Origin: Nereida sp. MMG025 | Lineage (GTDB): Bacteria; Pseudomonadota; Alphaproteobacteria; Rhodobacterales; Rhodobacteraceae | Direction: 5' to 3' | DNA length: 64,000 nt | Assembly: GCF_021654165.1 (NCBI RefSeq) | Contig: NZ_JAKFZN010000003.1 | Coordinates: 248,001 to 312,000 of the forward strand | Part shown: one piece after another, positions 34,909-44,700 of the stretch | Position numbering within the stretch: position 1 is the stretch's first letter | How the letters are laid out: each line of letters starts with the position of its first letter | Position numbers and translations under genes: made by a program | The notes under the pieces: generated by a model | Told to the model about the DNA's origin: nothing | The model's input: only the letters and a program-made list of their open reading frames with translations | The model's database searches: none

Positions 34909-35198
34909 ACATCGATCACAATATCGGCGGCCACGCGAATATCGCGCAAAGGGCGCACACGGCGAATGGATTCGGCGTAAAGCGGGTGGGCTTTGTAGGC
35001 CGCCAGTTCGGTTTCATCGGCAATGTCAGCCATTACAATGAAATCAGGGTGGGGACCGGGGATTTCATCCAGTTTGAGATTGCGGTGAACCGCAAATTGC
35101 AAGGCATGGGGGTTGTCTTTGAGAACCCACAGCCCGTCTTCGATGGCGTCCAGATCTTTGGGATCAATGGCCGAGAAAAACGCGATATGACGGATCAT
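34905..35198 (-). CDS. Dabb (stress-responsive A/B barrel) domain protein
   Basis: This 97-residue protein fits the dimeric alpha-beta barrel fold: [12 protein letters not shown], a helix, LQFAVHRNLKLDEIPGPHPDFIVMAD as strands, then YKAHPLYAESIRRVRPL. The function is unknown in this context. It overlaps hisE by 4 bp and is likely the last gene of the his operon. Confidence 0.85.
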   Translation of the reverse strand: MIRHIAFFSAIDPKDLDAIEDGLWVLKDNPHALQFAVHRNLKLDEIPGPHPDFIVMADIADETELAAYKAHPLYAESIRRVRPLRDIRVAADIVIDV

Positions 35199-35497
35199 CG
35201 GCTGGCCTTTTCGGCAACACCGGACTGGTGTGTGCGGCGGGCCAGCTCGGCTTCAATATCGGCAAGTGACACGTTGTTGGCCGCACACATGACAAGCAGG
35301 TGATAGATCACATCCGCCGCCTCGCTTGTCAGCCGTGCAGCATCGCCTTTGGTTGCTTCGATAATGGCCTCAACAGCTTCTTCCCCAAATTTTTCGGCAG
35401 CCTTGTCCTTGTTTGCAAGCAGCTTGGCAGTCCAGCTCTCGCTTGGGTCAGCGCCTTGGCGCGCGGCAATTGTGGCGGCAAGATCGGTGATGCTCAT
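35195..35497 (-). CDS. hisE: Phosphoribosyl-ATP pyrophosphatase
   Basis: This 100-residue protein is the second enzyme of histidine synthesis, hydrolysing PR-ATP to PR-AMP. The MazG-like all-alpha fold shows [25 protein letters not shown] and [15 protein letters not shown], whose acidic residues bind Mg2+. It overlaps hisF upstream and the Dabb gene downstream by 4 bp each. Confidence 0.95.
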   Translation of the reverse strand: MSITDLAATIAARQGADPSESWTAKLLANKDKAAEKFGEEAVEAIIEATKGDAARLTSEAADVIYHLLVMCAANNVSLADIEAELARRTHQSGVAEKASR

Positions 35498-36255
35498 GTC
35501 ATCCTCATCGGTATGCCTGCGGCCTGCATATGCGCTTTGGCCTCGGCGATTGTGTAGGTGCCAAAATGGAAAATGGATGCCGCCAGCACAGCCGATGCGC
35601 CGCCTTCGGTCACGCCTTCAACCAGGTGATCCAACGTGCCAACGCCACCAGAGGCGATAACAGGGACGGCCACGGCGTCGCTGATCGCGCGGGTCAGGGG
35701 CAGATTGAACCCCTGTTTGGTACCATCGCGATCCATTGAGGTCAGCAGGATTTCACCAGCACCTTTGGCCACAACGGTCTTTGCAAATTCCACCGCATCA
35801 ATGCCTGTCGCTTTGCGCCCGCCGTGGGTGAAAATCTCCCATTTGCCAGGGCTGACTGTTTTAGCGTCAATCGCCACGACAATGCACTGGCTGCCAAAAC
35901 GGTTCGCGGCCTCGGCCACCACATCGGGGTTCGCAACGGCCGCTGAATTAAAGCTGACCTTATCGGCCCCCGCCAGCAGCAGTTTGCGCACATCCTCATG
36001 GGTGCGCACACCGCCGCCCACGGTCAGCGGCATAAAGCAGTGTTCTGCCGTGCGTTGCGCCAGATCATAAAGCGTGCCGCGGTTTTCGTGGGTGGCTTTG
36101 ATATCCAGAAAACACAGCTCGTCGGCGCCTGCGGCGTCATAGGCCTTGGCCTGTTCAACAGGATCACCTGCATCAATCAGATCAACGAAATTCACACCTT
36201 TGACGGTGCGCCCTTCGGCGACATCAAGGCAGGGGATGATGCGTATTTTCAACAT
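35494..36255 (-). CDS. hisF: Imidazole glycerol phosphate synthase cyclase subunit
   Basis: This 253-residue (beta/alpha)8 barrel makes imidazole glycerol phosphate and AICAR with HisH. It begins [20 protein letters not shown], with catalytic Asp in CLDV and a second in TGIDAVEF. Phosphate loops are GGGVRT and ASGGVGT. ATG 36255 matches the conserved start; a longer frame to 36291 is not expected. Confidence 0.96.
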   Translation of the reverse strand: MLKIRIIPCLDVAEGRTVKGVNFVDLIDAGDPVEQAKAYDAAGADELCFLDIKATHENRGTLYDLAQRTAEHCFMPLTVGGGVRTHEDVRKLLLAGADKVSFNSAAVANPDVVAEAANRFGSQCIVVAIDAKTVSPGKWEIFTHGGRKATGIDAVEFAKTVVAKGAGEILLTSMDRDGTKQGFNLPLTRAISDAVAVPVIASGGVGTLDHLVEGVTEGGASAVLAASIFHFGTYTIAEAKAHMQAAGIPMRMT

Positions 36256-36291
36256 GCCCGCAGCTATAGCCGCGGGGCAGGGCGGTGGCAA

Positions 36292-36684
36292 TCACTGGCT
36301 GCTCTGCGCACGTCTTTGCATAAGGGCTGCGACCACTACGACCGCGATCATGGCGATCAGTGCAAGTGGCGTTCCCAAAAGGAACGAAGGCAAAGAGAGA
36401 TCAGCAATGTGCTTTGGGATCAGGCTGCACTCGCGATACCCATAGAGCATATTGCCCGTGCAGGTCACCAGCGAGACACAGATCAGGACATATATGACCC
36501 CCAGTATCCCACCGATGACATTGGCGGATTGGCGGATCAAACGCTGGCCCCTGTCCTTAAAGGCCCGCGCTGCCCCGAAATAGAATACCGCCCACACCAC
36601 AAGCAGAGGGATCAAAAGGACGCTGGCCAAAAGCAGGCCATCAAGGATACGAGGGTTTTCCATACCAATTACATGGGGCGTCAT
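36292..36684 (-). CDS. Small four-helix membrane protein in his cluster, unknown
   Basis: This 130-residue protein has membrane helices at about 14-36, 55-75 and 100-122, with a central CTGNMLYGYRECSLI segment. I do not recognise a family. It lies between hisA and hisF on the same strand, so it is probably co-transcribed. The start is uncertain: ATG 36684 or ATG 36663 (MENPRIL), neither with a clear ribosome-binding site. Confidence 0.65.
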   Translation of the reverse strand: MTPHVIGMENPRILDGLLLASVLLIPLLVVWAVFYFGAARAFKDRGQRLIRQSANVIGGILGVIYVLICVSLVTCTGNMLYGYRECSLIPKHIADLSLPSFLLGTPLALIAMIAVVVVAALMQRRAQSSQ

Positions 36685-36711
36685 TGCACCAGATGAAAGG
36701 TCGGGAATACC

Positions 36712-37428
36712 TTACCGCAAAGCGGCAAGTGCGGCTTTCAAATCAATCGCCCCATCATAAAGCGCACGCCCAGAGATCGCACCACTGATCACGCCTGTGG
36801 CTTTCAGTGCGGTCAGATCGGCCATCGACGAAACCCCGCCCGAGGCAATGACGGGGATGGAAACCGCGCGCGCCAACTCTGCGGTTGCGGCGATGTTCGG
36901 CCCCTTCATGGCCCCGTCGCGCATGATGTCGGTATAGATGATTGCCGCGATGCCTGCGTCCTCAAATTGTTTGGCAAGGTCCGTGACTTGGATGTCGGTT
37001 TCTTCGGCCCACCCGCGGGTCGCAATAAAGCCGTTGCGCGCATCCAGACCGACGGCCACTTGTCCCGGAAAGGCGCGGGCGGCCTGTCGCACAAGATCGG
37101 GGTTTTCGACAGCCACGGTCCCAAGGATGACGCGGGCCAACCCCTTGTCGAGCCAGCGTTCAATCGTCGCCATATCGCGGATACCGCCGCCCAATTGGGC
37201 GGGCACATCTGTCTGGCTCAAGATCGCCTCGACGGGGGCAGCGTTCACAGGCTCGCCCTCGAATGCGCCATTCAGGTCGACCAAGTGCAGCCATTCGCAG
37301 CCTGCTTTGACAAACTCAAGCGCCTGCGCGGCGGGGTTGTCGTTGAACACGGTGGTCTGGTCCATATCGCCATGCACAAGGCGCACCGCCTGGCCATCTT
37401 TGAGGTCAATCGCAGGATAGAGGATCAT
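36712..37428 (-). CDS. hisA: ProFAR isomerase
   Basis: This 238-residue (beta/alpha)8 barrel isomerises ProFAR to [25 protein letters not shown] holds the catalytic Asp8, [10 protein letters not shown] and [10 protein letters not shown] are the phosphate loops, and [14 protein letters not shown] holds the second catalytic Asp. ATG 37428 matches the family start. Confidence 0.95.
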   Translation of the reverse strand: MILYPAIDLKDGQAVRLVHGDMDQTTVFNDNPAAQALEFVKAGCEWLHLVDLNGAFEGEPVNAAPVEAILSQTDVPAQLGGGIRDMATIERWLDKGLARVILGTVAVENPDLVRQAARAFPGQVAVGLDARNGFIATRGWAEETDIQVTDLAKQFEDAGIAAIIYTDIMRDGAMKGPNIAATAELARAVSIPVIASGGVSSMADLTALKATGVISGAISGRALYDGAIDLKAALAALR

Positions 37429-37553
37429 CGGGTCGGGCCTTTCAAAACGTGTTGCGCGCCTTATAGGGCAACGATCTTGCAACGCAACGTCAGGCTTGCG
37501 CGATTTATGCGCGCTCGGGCAGGGTAGGCCAACTTCAAAGGGAGGAGTTCAAA

Positions 37554-37937
37554 ATGAAAAAGACATTCACACTGGCAGCCGCTTTGGTGGGCCTTGCGGG
37601 TATGGCCAGCGCCGATCCTGTCTTGGGCACATGGAAAACCCAAGTCGATGATGGCAATTACGCCCACGTGAAGATGAGCAAATGCGGTAGCAAGATCTGT
37701 GGCACGATCGCACAGGCCTACAATGCGCAAGGCGCCTGGGAGAGCGACAACGAGGGCAAGAAACTGGTCTGGGACATGGTCGCAGATGGGTCGGGGAACT
37801 ACAGCTCTGGCAAGATTTGGCAGCCTTCCACAGACAAGACCTATCGTTCGAAAATGAGCCTTTCGGGAAATACCCTGAAGGTGTCGGGATGTGTCGGCCC
37901 GATTTGCAAAAAGCAAACATGGAGCCGCGTGAACTAA
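37554..37937 (+). CDS. DUF2147 secreted protein, paralogue 1
   Basis: This 127-residue protein has a signal peptide (MKKTFTLAAALVGLAGMASA-D) and the DUF2147 core: VLGTWKTQVDDGNYAHVKMSKCGSKICGTI, then GKIWQPSTDKTYRSKMSL and CVGPICKKQTWSRV, with two cysteine pairs. GGGAGGAG precedes the start. It lies on the opposite strand inside the his cluster and ends with a strong terminator. The function is unknown. Confidence 0.88.
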   Translation: MKKTFTLAAALVGLAGMASADPVLGTWKTQVDDGNYAHVKMSKCGSKICGTIAQAYNAQGAWESDNEGKKLVWDMVADGSGNYSSGKIWQPSTDKTYRSKMSLSGNTLKVSGCVGPICKKQTWSRVN

Positions 37938-37960
37938 GCGCCTTTCCACCGCAATTCATG

Positions 37961-38005
37961 CGCCCTGCGAGATGTATTCGACATTTCGTGGGGCGTTTCT
38001 ATTTT
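37961..38005 (+). terminator. Long-stem terminator after the first DUF2147 gene
   Basis: CGCCCTGCGAGATG pairs with CATTTCGTGGGGCG over 14 positions (three G-U pairs in RNA) around a TATTCGA loop, followed by TTTCTATTTT. It separates the two DUF2147 genes. Confidence 0.8.
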
Positions 38006-38038
38006 ATAGACAAGGTTTGATGTGATGGGAGAGGGTTA

Positions 38039-38437
38039 ATGCGGCTGAAGAAAACTCTTTTGGCCTTTTTGTTTTATGGCACGCTTGGCGTGCCTGCCTT
38101 GGCTGAAACGTCGGTCATCGGCATTTGGAAAACCGAACCCGACCGCAAGGATTATACCGCCCATATCGAAATCTCCAAATGTGCCGACAGCTATTGTGGC
38201 AAGGTGCTGCGGGCCTTTGATGCCAATGGAAACCCCGCAGTCACACCCAATGTCGGGCGGCAGATATTCTGGGATGTCAAAGCGCTTGGCGATAACGAAT
38301 ACGGCGCGGGGCGCGTCTGGGTGCCGATGCTGGATACAAGTGCCAAGGCCAGCATGAAGCTCGAAGGCCAAGCGCTGCGAGTGCGCGGATGCAAAGGCCC
38401 CGTCTGCGACAGTCAGGTCTGGCAGCGCGTTCAGTGA
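38039..38437 (+). CDS. DUF2147 secreted protein, paralogue 2
   Basis: This 132-residue protein has a signal peptide (LLAFLFYGTLGVPALA-E) and the same core as its neighbour: VIGIWKTEPDRKDYTAHIEISKCADSYCGKV, GRVWVPMLDTSAKASMKLEG, GCKGPVCDSQVWQRV. The two are tandem paralogues separated by a terminator, so they are likely expressed independently. It converges on hisH. Confidence 0.87.
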   Translation: MRLKKTLLAFLFYGTLGVPALAETSVIGIWKTEPDRKDYTAHIEISKCADSYCGKVLRAFDANGNPAVTPNVGRQIFWDVKALGDNEYGAGRVWVPMLDTSAKASMKLEGQALRVRGCKGPVCDSQVWQRVQ

Positions 38438-38452
38438 CGCGGTTTTTAGGTC

Positions 38453-39091
38453 TCAGGGTTTCCAGCTGAGGAAGTTGGCAATCATTTGCAGGCCAGCGCC
38501 TTGGCTTTTTTCGGGATGAAATTGCGCCCCGATTTTCGTGCCGGTCCCGACAATCGCTGTAACGTCTCCGCCGTAATCGACATGGGCAAGCCGTTGCGCG
38601 GGGCTTGCGACTTGCATTTGATAGCTGTGAACGAAATAGGCGTGATCGCCTGTTTTTAGCCCGTCCAGCACAGGGTGGTCGCTGTCGATGATCAGATCAT
38701 TCCAGCCCATGTGCGGAATCTTAAGGCTGGCATCGATGGGCGCAATTTTGTGAACTTCGCCGTCGATCCAGCCAAAGCCGTCGACGCGTTCATATTCAAA
38801 CCCTTGTTTGGCCATAAGCTGCATGCCCACACAAATCCCAAAGAATGGGCGGGCCTTCTGCGTCACAGCTTCGTCCAAGGCCTCAAACAGCCCGCTTCGA
38901 TCAAAGAGTTGGGCACGGCAGGCCGGAAAAGCGCCATCGCCCGGCAAAACAATGCGGTCGGCCGCTGCGACGTCTTCTGGTTTGTCGCTGACAATCACAG
39001 ACCCCGCGCCGACCTCTAAGGCCATGCGTTGAAAGGCTTTTTCAGCAGAATGAAGATTGCCGCTATCGTAATCGATCAGAACCGTGGTCAC
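38453..39091 (-). CDS. hisH: Imidazole glycerol phosphate synthase glutaminase subunit
   Basis: This 212-residue class I glutamine amidotransferase feeds ammonia to HisF. The nucleophile is in [11 protein letters not shown] near residue 84; His and Glu are in [14 protein letters not shown] near the C-terminus. The N-terminus [17 protein letters not shown] is typical. It overlaps hisB by 4 bp. Confidence 0.95.
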   Translation of the reverse strand: MTTVLIDYDSGNLHSAEKAFQRMALEVGAGSVIVSDKPEDVAAADRIVLPGDGAFPACRAQLFDRSGLFEALDEAVTQKARPFFGICVGMQLMAKQGFEYERVDGFGWIDGEVHKIAPIDASLKIPHMGWNDLIIDSDHPVLDGLKTGDHAYFVHSYQMQVASPAQRLAHVDYGGDVTAIVGTGTKIGAQFHPEKSQGAGLQMIANFLSWKP

Positions 39092-39675
39092 AGGCTGCCC
39101 TTTGTGGAGGGGATGGCATCAGCCGTTCTGGGGTCGACTTCAAAGGCCACGCGCAAGGCGCGCGCGACCGCTTTGAAGGCGGCTTCTGCGATGTGGTGGC
39201 TGTTGAAACCGTGCAGCTGGTCGATGTGCAATGTGATGCCGCCGTGGGTGGACAGGGCCTGAAAAAATTCACGCACCAATTCGGTGTCAAAGGTGCCGAT
39301 TTTCTGGGTGGGCATGTTGAGATTGCAGATCAGATAGGGGCGCCCCGACAGATCGAGCGCGCAGCGGATCTGGGCGTCGTCCATGGCGAGGGTGCAATCG
39401 GCGTAGCGGCGGATTCCGCGTTTGTCACCAATAGCTTGCGCGATGGCCTGGCCTATGGCGATGCCCACATCCTCGACCGTGTGGTGATCATCAATGTGCA
39501 GATCGCCAGCGCATCGCACCGTCATATCCATCAGCGCGTGACGGGCCAGTTGATCAAGCATGTGGTCGAAAAAACCCACGCCAGTTTGATTGTCGTAAGT
39601 GCCTGATCCGTCAACATTTAATTCGACGGAAATGTCTGTTTCTGCAGTCTTGCGGGTCACGGTTGCTGTGCGCAT
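39088..39675 (-). CDS. hisB: Imidazoleglycerol-phosphate dehydratase
   Basis: This 195-residue monofunctional enzyme shows the duplicated fold with Mn-binding HHxxE-type motifs [11 protein letters not shown] and [13 protein letters not shown], and the early [12 protein letters not shown]. No phosphatase domain is fused. It is the first gene of the his run, whose promoter should lie in the repeat-containing 39676-39880 stretch. Confidence 0.95.
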   Translation of the reverse strand: MRTATVTRKTAETDISVELNVDGSGTYDNQTGVGFFDHMLDQLARHALMDMTVRCAGDLHIDDHHTVEDVGIAIGQAIAQAIGDKRGIRRYADCTLAMDDAQIRCALDLSGRPYLICNLNMPTQKIGTFDTELVREFFQALSTHGGITLHIDQLHGFNSHHIAEAAFKAVARALRVAFEVDPRTADAIPSTKGSL

Positions 39676-39762
39676 GGGCTGGCTCTTTGCTGATGTGTTT
39701 GGCCCCGTTTACGGTGTTTTGCGCGATGGGCCAAGGGGCGCGCGGCGTGGCATTGGTGGATT

Positions 39763-39784
39763 AGGTATTTGGGCAACAATGAAG
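39763..39784 (+). repeat. Dispersed repeat, partial copy 2 (no hairpin)
   Basis: AGGTATTTGGGCAACAATGAAG matches the 3' half of the repeats at 7663-7710 and 60356-60403. The GC-rich hairpin half is missing here. Confidence 0.7.
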
Positions 39785-39817
39785 GCCCATGGGGCGCAAA
39801 TTTGCGTCGGACAGGGC

Positions 39818-39874
39818 GTATGGCCTAGCGTCTGCTACGGGTATGGCAATGCGTCAGACGTTTTGCCCGATTTG
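39818..39874 (+). repeat. 57-bp dispersed element, copy A
   Basis: It matches the reverse complement of 61885-61941 at 53 of 57 positions by hand alignment. Inside, AGCGTCTG (39827-39834) can pair with CAGACGTT (39855-39862). It lies 6 bp after the pit stop. One frame reads WPSVC..YGNASDVLPDL in both copies. Confidence 0.85.
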
Positions 39875-39880
39875 CGCCTT

Positions 39881-41371
39881 TTAGGCTGTGCCCACGACGA
39901 ATGTGATCAGCAGGAAAAGCGCGCCCGACAAAAGAGCGGCGGCAGGCACTGTGATCAGCCAGGCGGCGATGATCGTCATGAAGTGCGAGCGGCGCACCAA
40001 TTTGCGGCGGCGGCGTTCTTCGGGGGCATAGACGGGGCGATCGGGCATGGTCAGACGCGCTTTGCGGATGCGGCGTTCGGCGTCCCATTCACGAAAGAAG
40101 CCCACGCCGAACACACCGCCCACAGCGATATGCGTGGAGCTGACGGGCAGACCAAGCCAGCTGGCCATAATGACGGTGATCGCGGCCGACAGGGCGACGC
40201 AATAGGCGCGCATCGGGTTCAGTTTGGTGATTTGACTGCCGACCATGCGGATCAGTTTCGGACCAAAGAGAAAGAGACCAAAGGAAATGCCGAATGCACC
40301 AATGACCATCACCCAGAACGGGATGCTGACGGCGGCGGTGAAATCGCCTGATTGCGAGGCCTGCACGATGGCCGCAAGCGGGCCGACGGCGTTGGCGACA
40401 TCATTGGCGCCATGGGCAAAGCTAAGAAGGGCGGCGGAGACAACAAGCGGGATGCCAAAGAGCAACTTGAGCGATTTGTTGCGGTTTTCCAGCCCTTCTG
40501 ACTGGCGGCGGATCACGGGGATCATCACAGCCCAGACACAAAGGCCGATGGCGGCACCGATCATGACGGCTGTGGACAGATCGATAGAGATGATTTTCTT
40601 GAGACCTTTGAGAGCCAGATAGGTGGCGAATGTCCCCGCCATGATGCCTACAAGCACGGGCACCCATTTGCGTGCGGCTGCGATTTTATCGTCGCGGTAG
40701 ATGATGCGCGATTTGATGACCCACAAAAACAGGGCTGCGATAACACCGCCCAAGACGGGCGAGATCACCCAACTGGCGGCGATTTTGGTCATGGTGGGCC
40801 AGTTTACGGCGGCAAAGCCAGCCGCGGCGATCCCTGCGCCCATCACGCCGCCCACGACCGAATGGGTTGTCGACACAGGTGCGCCGACCCATGTGGCCAG
40901 ATTGACCCAAAGCGCCGCAGACAAAAGGGCAGCCATCATGGCCCAGATGAATATTTCGGCTGTGCCCATCGTTTCGGGGGCGATGATGCCTTTGGCCACC
41001 GTCGACACAACGTCACCGCCTGCAATCAATGCGCCTGCGCTTTCAAAGACCACCGCAATGGCAATCGCGCCGCCCATGCTGAGGGCATTGGCGCCAACGG
41101 CTGGCCCCATGTTGTTGGCCACGTCATTGGCCCCGATGTTCAACGCCATATATGCCCCGAAGCACGCAGCGATGATCACAATGAGCGCATTGTCGGCCTG
41201 CCCGAAAAAGAGGGCTGCCGCGATACCTGCAAGGGCGACAAAGACCAGCGAAATTCCCGGCCCGACAAGGGGGCGGCTGACATAGCTGGTGGCACGTTCG
41301 AGATTGGAAAAGCGCGCAAGATCGCGGTCCAGCGTTTCAAGGTGGCGCGGATCGCCTTGTTGGTTGCTCAT
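39881..41371 (-). CDS. Inorganic phosphate transporter, Pit family
   Basis: This 496-residue membrane protein carries the duplicated Pit signature: MALNIGANDVANNMGPAVGA in the first half and LLSFAHGANDVANAVGPLAA in the second, each GANDVAN with flanking helices. A charged cytoplasmic loop lies between. It imports phosphate, usually as metal-phosphate, with H+. I chose ATG 41371 (MSNQQGD); no gene for a PhoU-like partner is adjacent. Confidence 0.93.
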   Translation of the reverse strand: MSNQQGDPRHLETLDRDLARFSNLERATSYVSRPLVGPGISLVFVALAGIAAALFFGQADNALIVIIAACFGAYMALNIGANDVANNMGPAVGANALSMGGAIAIAVVFESAGALIAGGDVVSTVAKGIIAPETMGTAEIFIWAMMAALLSAALWVNLATWVGAPVSTTHSVVGGVMGAGIAAAGFAAVNWPTMTKIAASWVISPVLGGVIAALFLWVIKSRIIYRDDKIAAARKWVPVLVGIMAGTFATYLALKGLKKIISIDLSTAVMIGAAIGLCVWAVMIPVIRRQSEGLENRNKSLKLLFGIPLVVSAALLSFAHGANDVANAVGPLAAIVQASQSGDFTAAVSIPFWVMVIGAFGISFGLFLFGPKLIRMVGSQITKLNPMRAYCVALSAAITVIMASWLGLPVSSTHIAVGGVFGVGFFREWDAERRIRKARLTMPDRPVYAPEERRRRKLVRRSHFMTIIAAWLITVPAAALLSGALFLLITFVVGTA

Positions 41372-41497
41372 GATGGATCCCCCGGCTGTGCTGCGCCTGT
41401 CTAGCCCTGAGGCGCGACAATAATCAATCGGGGGGATGCACATTTACGTAAGGGCAGATCGGCGCAGAGTGGCGCAAGTTCTGATCCCTATACACAA

Positions 41498-41519
41498 CAA
41501 AGGCCGCCCGAAGGCGACC
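41498..41519 (-). terminator. Terminator downstream of tRNA-Gly
   Basis: On the minus strand GGTCGCC, loop TTCG, GGCGGCC is followed by TTTG. It lies 36 bp after the tRNA 3' end. Confidence 0.75.
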
Positions 41520-41554
41520 TGTTGATCTGTCCACAAGGGGTGTTGTGGTCCAAT

Positions 41555-41629
41555 TGGAGCGGGCGATGAGATTCGAACTCACGACCCTAACCTTGGCAAG
41601 GTTATGCTCTACCCCTGAGCTACGCCCGC
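41555..41629 (-). tRNA. tRNA-Gly (anticodon GCC)
   Basis: The complement folds with acceptor GCGGGCG / CGCCCGC, discriminator T and encoded CCA. The anticodon loop CTTGCCAAG gives GCC at 41597-41595, and the T loop TTCGAAT is present. Confidence 0.96.
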
Positions 41630-41748
41630 ATCCGTTGGATAGCGGTGATCTAAGGTTTTGGGCCAAAGGCTGCAAGAGGAAAAATTTGATTTCGACAAGT
41701 TTTTTCCGCTTGTTTTGGCGGGGTGGCGTTTTGGCCTTTGTTAAATGG

Positions 41749-41774
41749 CGGGGCCTGCTTTGGTGCAGGCCCCG
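41749..41774 (-). terminator. GC-rich hairpin after pyruvate carboxylase
   Basis: A perfect 10-bp stem, CGGGGCCTGC / GCAGGCCCCG with a 6-nt loop, starts 7 bp after the stop codon. There is only a short ATTTAAC tail, so termination may be weak or the hairpin may protect the mRNA 3' end. Confidence 0.55.
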
Positions 41775-41780
41775 ATCTGA

Positions 41781-44700
41781 TTACTCAAACTCGACCAGCA
41801 GGTCTTTGGCGTCGATCTGCCCGCCTGCGGTGACGTGGACGGCTTTGACCACCGCGTCATGTTCGGCGTGGATGCCTGTTTCCATTTTCATGGCCTCGAT
41901 CGTCAGCAACAAGTCGCCTTCGCAGACCTTTTGGCCCGCCGCCACACCAACGCTGGCCACAACGCCTGGCATCGGGGCGCCGACGTGGTTGTCGTTGCCA
42001 AGTTCGGCCTTGGGGCGTGCGGCTGTGGTCGCTTTGATCGCGCGGTTTGGCACGCGGATGTTGCGGGGCTGGCCGTTAAGCTCGAAGAACACTTTGACTT
42101 CGCCTTCAGCGTTTGTGTCGCCGATGGCTTGCAGGCGCACTTCGAGGGTTTTGCCGGGGTCGATCTCGGCACTGATTTCGTCGCCGGGTTTCATGCCATA
42201 GAAGAACGTGGGCGTGGGCAGGGTGCGCACGGGGCCGTATTGTTCGTGGCGGTTGGCGTAATCGGTAAAGACCTTGGGATACATCAGGTAGCCTGCCAGA
42301 TCTTCGTCGTCGATGGTGACGCCGCCGCAGGCCTCAGACGCCGCTTTGCGTTCGGCTTCGAGATCAGCGGCGGGCAGGTGTTTGCCGGGCCGTTCAAGGT
42401 TGGGTTTTTCGCCTTTGAGCGCCTTGGCCACGATCAGATCGGGGAAGCCGCCTTTGGGCTGGCCCAGATTGCCGCGCATCATGTCGATCACGCTGTCGGG
42501 GAAGGCCACGTCCTTGTCGGGGTTTTCCACATCTGCGCGGCTGAGACCCTGGGACACCATCATTAGGGCCATGTCGCCGACAACTTTGGAGCTTGGCGTC
42601 ACCTTTACGATATCGCCGAACATCTGGTTCACATCGGCGTAGGTCTGGGCGACCTCGTGCCAGCGGTCTTCAAGGCCCAGGCTGCGGGCCTGCGCTTTGA
42701 GGTTGGTGAATTGCCCGCCGGGCATTTCGTGCAGATAAACCTCGGAGGCGGGGGCCTGAAGGCCGCTTTCAAAGGCGGCGTATTGGGCGCGGACGGCCTC
42801 GAAGTAATCGCTGATTTCGCGGATAGCGGCGATATCCAGCCCTGTATCACGATCTGTGTTTTTCAGGGCTTCGACCACAGTGCCAAGGGTGGCTTGCGAT
42901 GTATTGCCCGAGAAGCTGTCCATCGCGCAATCCACTGCGTCAACGCCCGCGGCAGAGGCCGCAAGGATGGTGGCCACAGCCGATCCTGCGGTGTCATGGG
43001 TGTGATAGTGGATTGGCAGGCCGACCTCTTCTTTGAGGGCTTTGATCAGGATGCTGGCCGAGGCGGGTTTCATCAGACCCGCCATGTCCTTGAGGCCCAG
43101 AACATGGGCGCCTGCTGCTTTCAGCTCTTTGCCCATATCGACGTAATACTTCAGGTCGTATTTGCTGCGTTCGGGGTTCAGCAGGTCGCCCGTGTAGCAG
43201 ATGGTGCCTTCGCAGACCTTGTTGCTTTCGATCACGGCGTCCATGGCGACGCGCATGTTTTCCACCCAGTTCAGGCTGTCGAACACGCGGAACACGTCAA
43301 CGCCGCTGGTGGCGGCCCGTTTGACGAAATATTCCACGACATTGTCGGGGTAGTTTGTGTAGCCCACGCCGTTGGAGGCGCGCAGCAGCATTTGCGTCAT
43401 CAGGTTGGGCATTTTTTCGCGGATGTCGCGCAGGCGTTGCCACGGACATTCCTGCAAGAAACGATAGGCCACATCAAACGTGGCACCACCCCAACATTCA
43501 ACCGAGAAGAGCCCCGACAGGTTTTCGGCATAGGCGGGCGCGGCTTTGATCATATCGATGGAGCGCATTCGCGTGGCCAGAAGCGATTGGTGGCCATCGC
43601 GCATGGTGGTGTCGGTGATCAGCAGGTGTTTCTGGTCTGCCATCCAGTCGGCCACAGCTTGGGGGCCGTGATCGTCCAGAATGTTGCGCGTGCCGTGCGG
43701 GATGGTTTCGGCCAGCATCACAGGCGGCTTGGGCGCGCGGGCCTCGGCCGATGGTTTTGGCCGATCGGTGGTTTCGGGGTGCCCGTTGACGGTGATGTCG
43801 GCGATATAGGTCAGAATTTTTGTAGCGCGGTCGCGGCGCTTTTTGAAATCAAACAGCGCAGGTGTCTCGTCAATGAATTTGGTGGTATATTCATTGTTCA
43901 GGAAGGTCGGGTGCTTGAGCAGGTTTTCCACGAAGGCGATGTTGGTGCTGACGCCGCGGATGCGGAATTCGCGCAACGCGCGGTCCATGCGGGCAATCGC
44001 GGCTTCGGGTGTGGGGGCCCATGCGGTAACTTTTTCCAGCAAGCTGTCGTAATAGCGCGTGATGACCGCGCCCGAATAGGCGGTGCCGCCGTCCAGACGG
44101 ATGCCCATGCCGGTGGCGCCGCGGTAGGCGGTGATGCGGCCGTAGTCAGGGATAAAGTTGTTTTGCGGGTCTTCGGTGGTGACGCGGCACTGGATCGCGT
44201 GGCCGTCCAGTTTGACGTCATATTGGCTGGCGGTGCCTGTGGCCATCGCAAGGCTGCGGCCTTCGGCAATCAGGATCTGGGCGCGCACGATGTCGATGCC
44301 TGTGACCTCTTCTGTCACAGTGTGCTCCACTTGGACGCGCGGGTTTACTTCGATGAAGTAAAATTCGCCGGAGTTCATATCCATCAGGAATTCGACCGTG
44401 CCCGCACATTCGTAATTCACATGGGCACAGATTTTCTTGCCCAGATTACAGATTTGTTCACGTTGGGTGCCAGACAGATAAGGGGCAGGGGCGCGTTCCA
44501 CGACCTTTTGATTGCGGCGCTGGACCGAGCAGTCGCGTTCATAGAGGTGGTAAATCTCGCCCATTTTGTCGCCAAGCACCTGCACTTCGACGTGACGGGC
44601 CTGTGTGATCATCTTTTCCAGATAGCCTTCGCCGTTGCCAAAAGCGGCTTCGGCTTCGCGGCGGCCTTCCAGCACTTTTTCTTCCAGCTCGTCCTCGCTG

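Noticed and set aside
39599-40351. 250-codon plus-strand open frame containing YGNASDVLPDL
   Set aside because: It joins antisense hisB, a repeat and antisense pit. The repeated peptide reflects the 57-bp DNA element, not a real gene.
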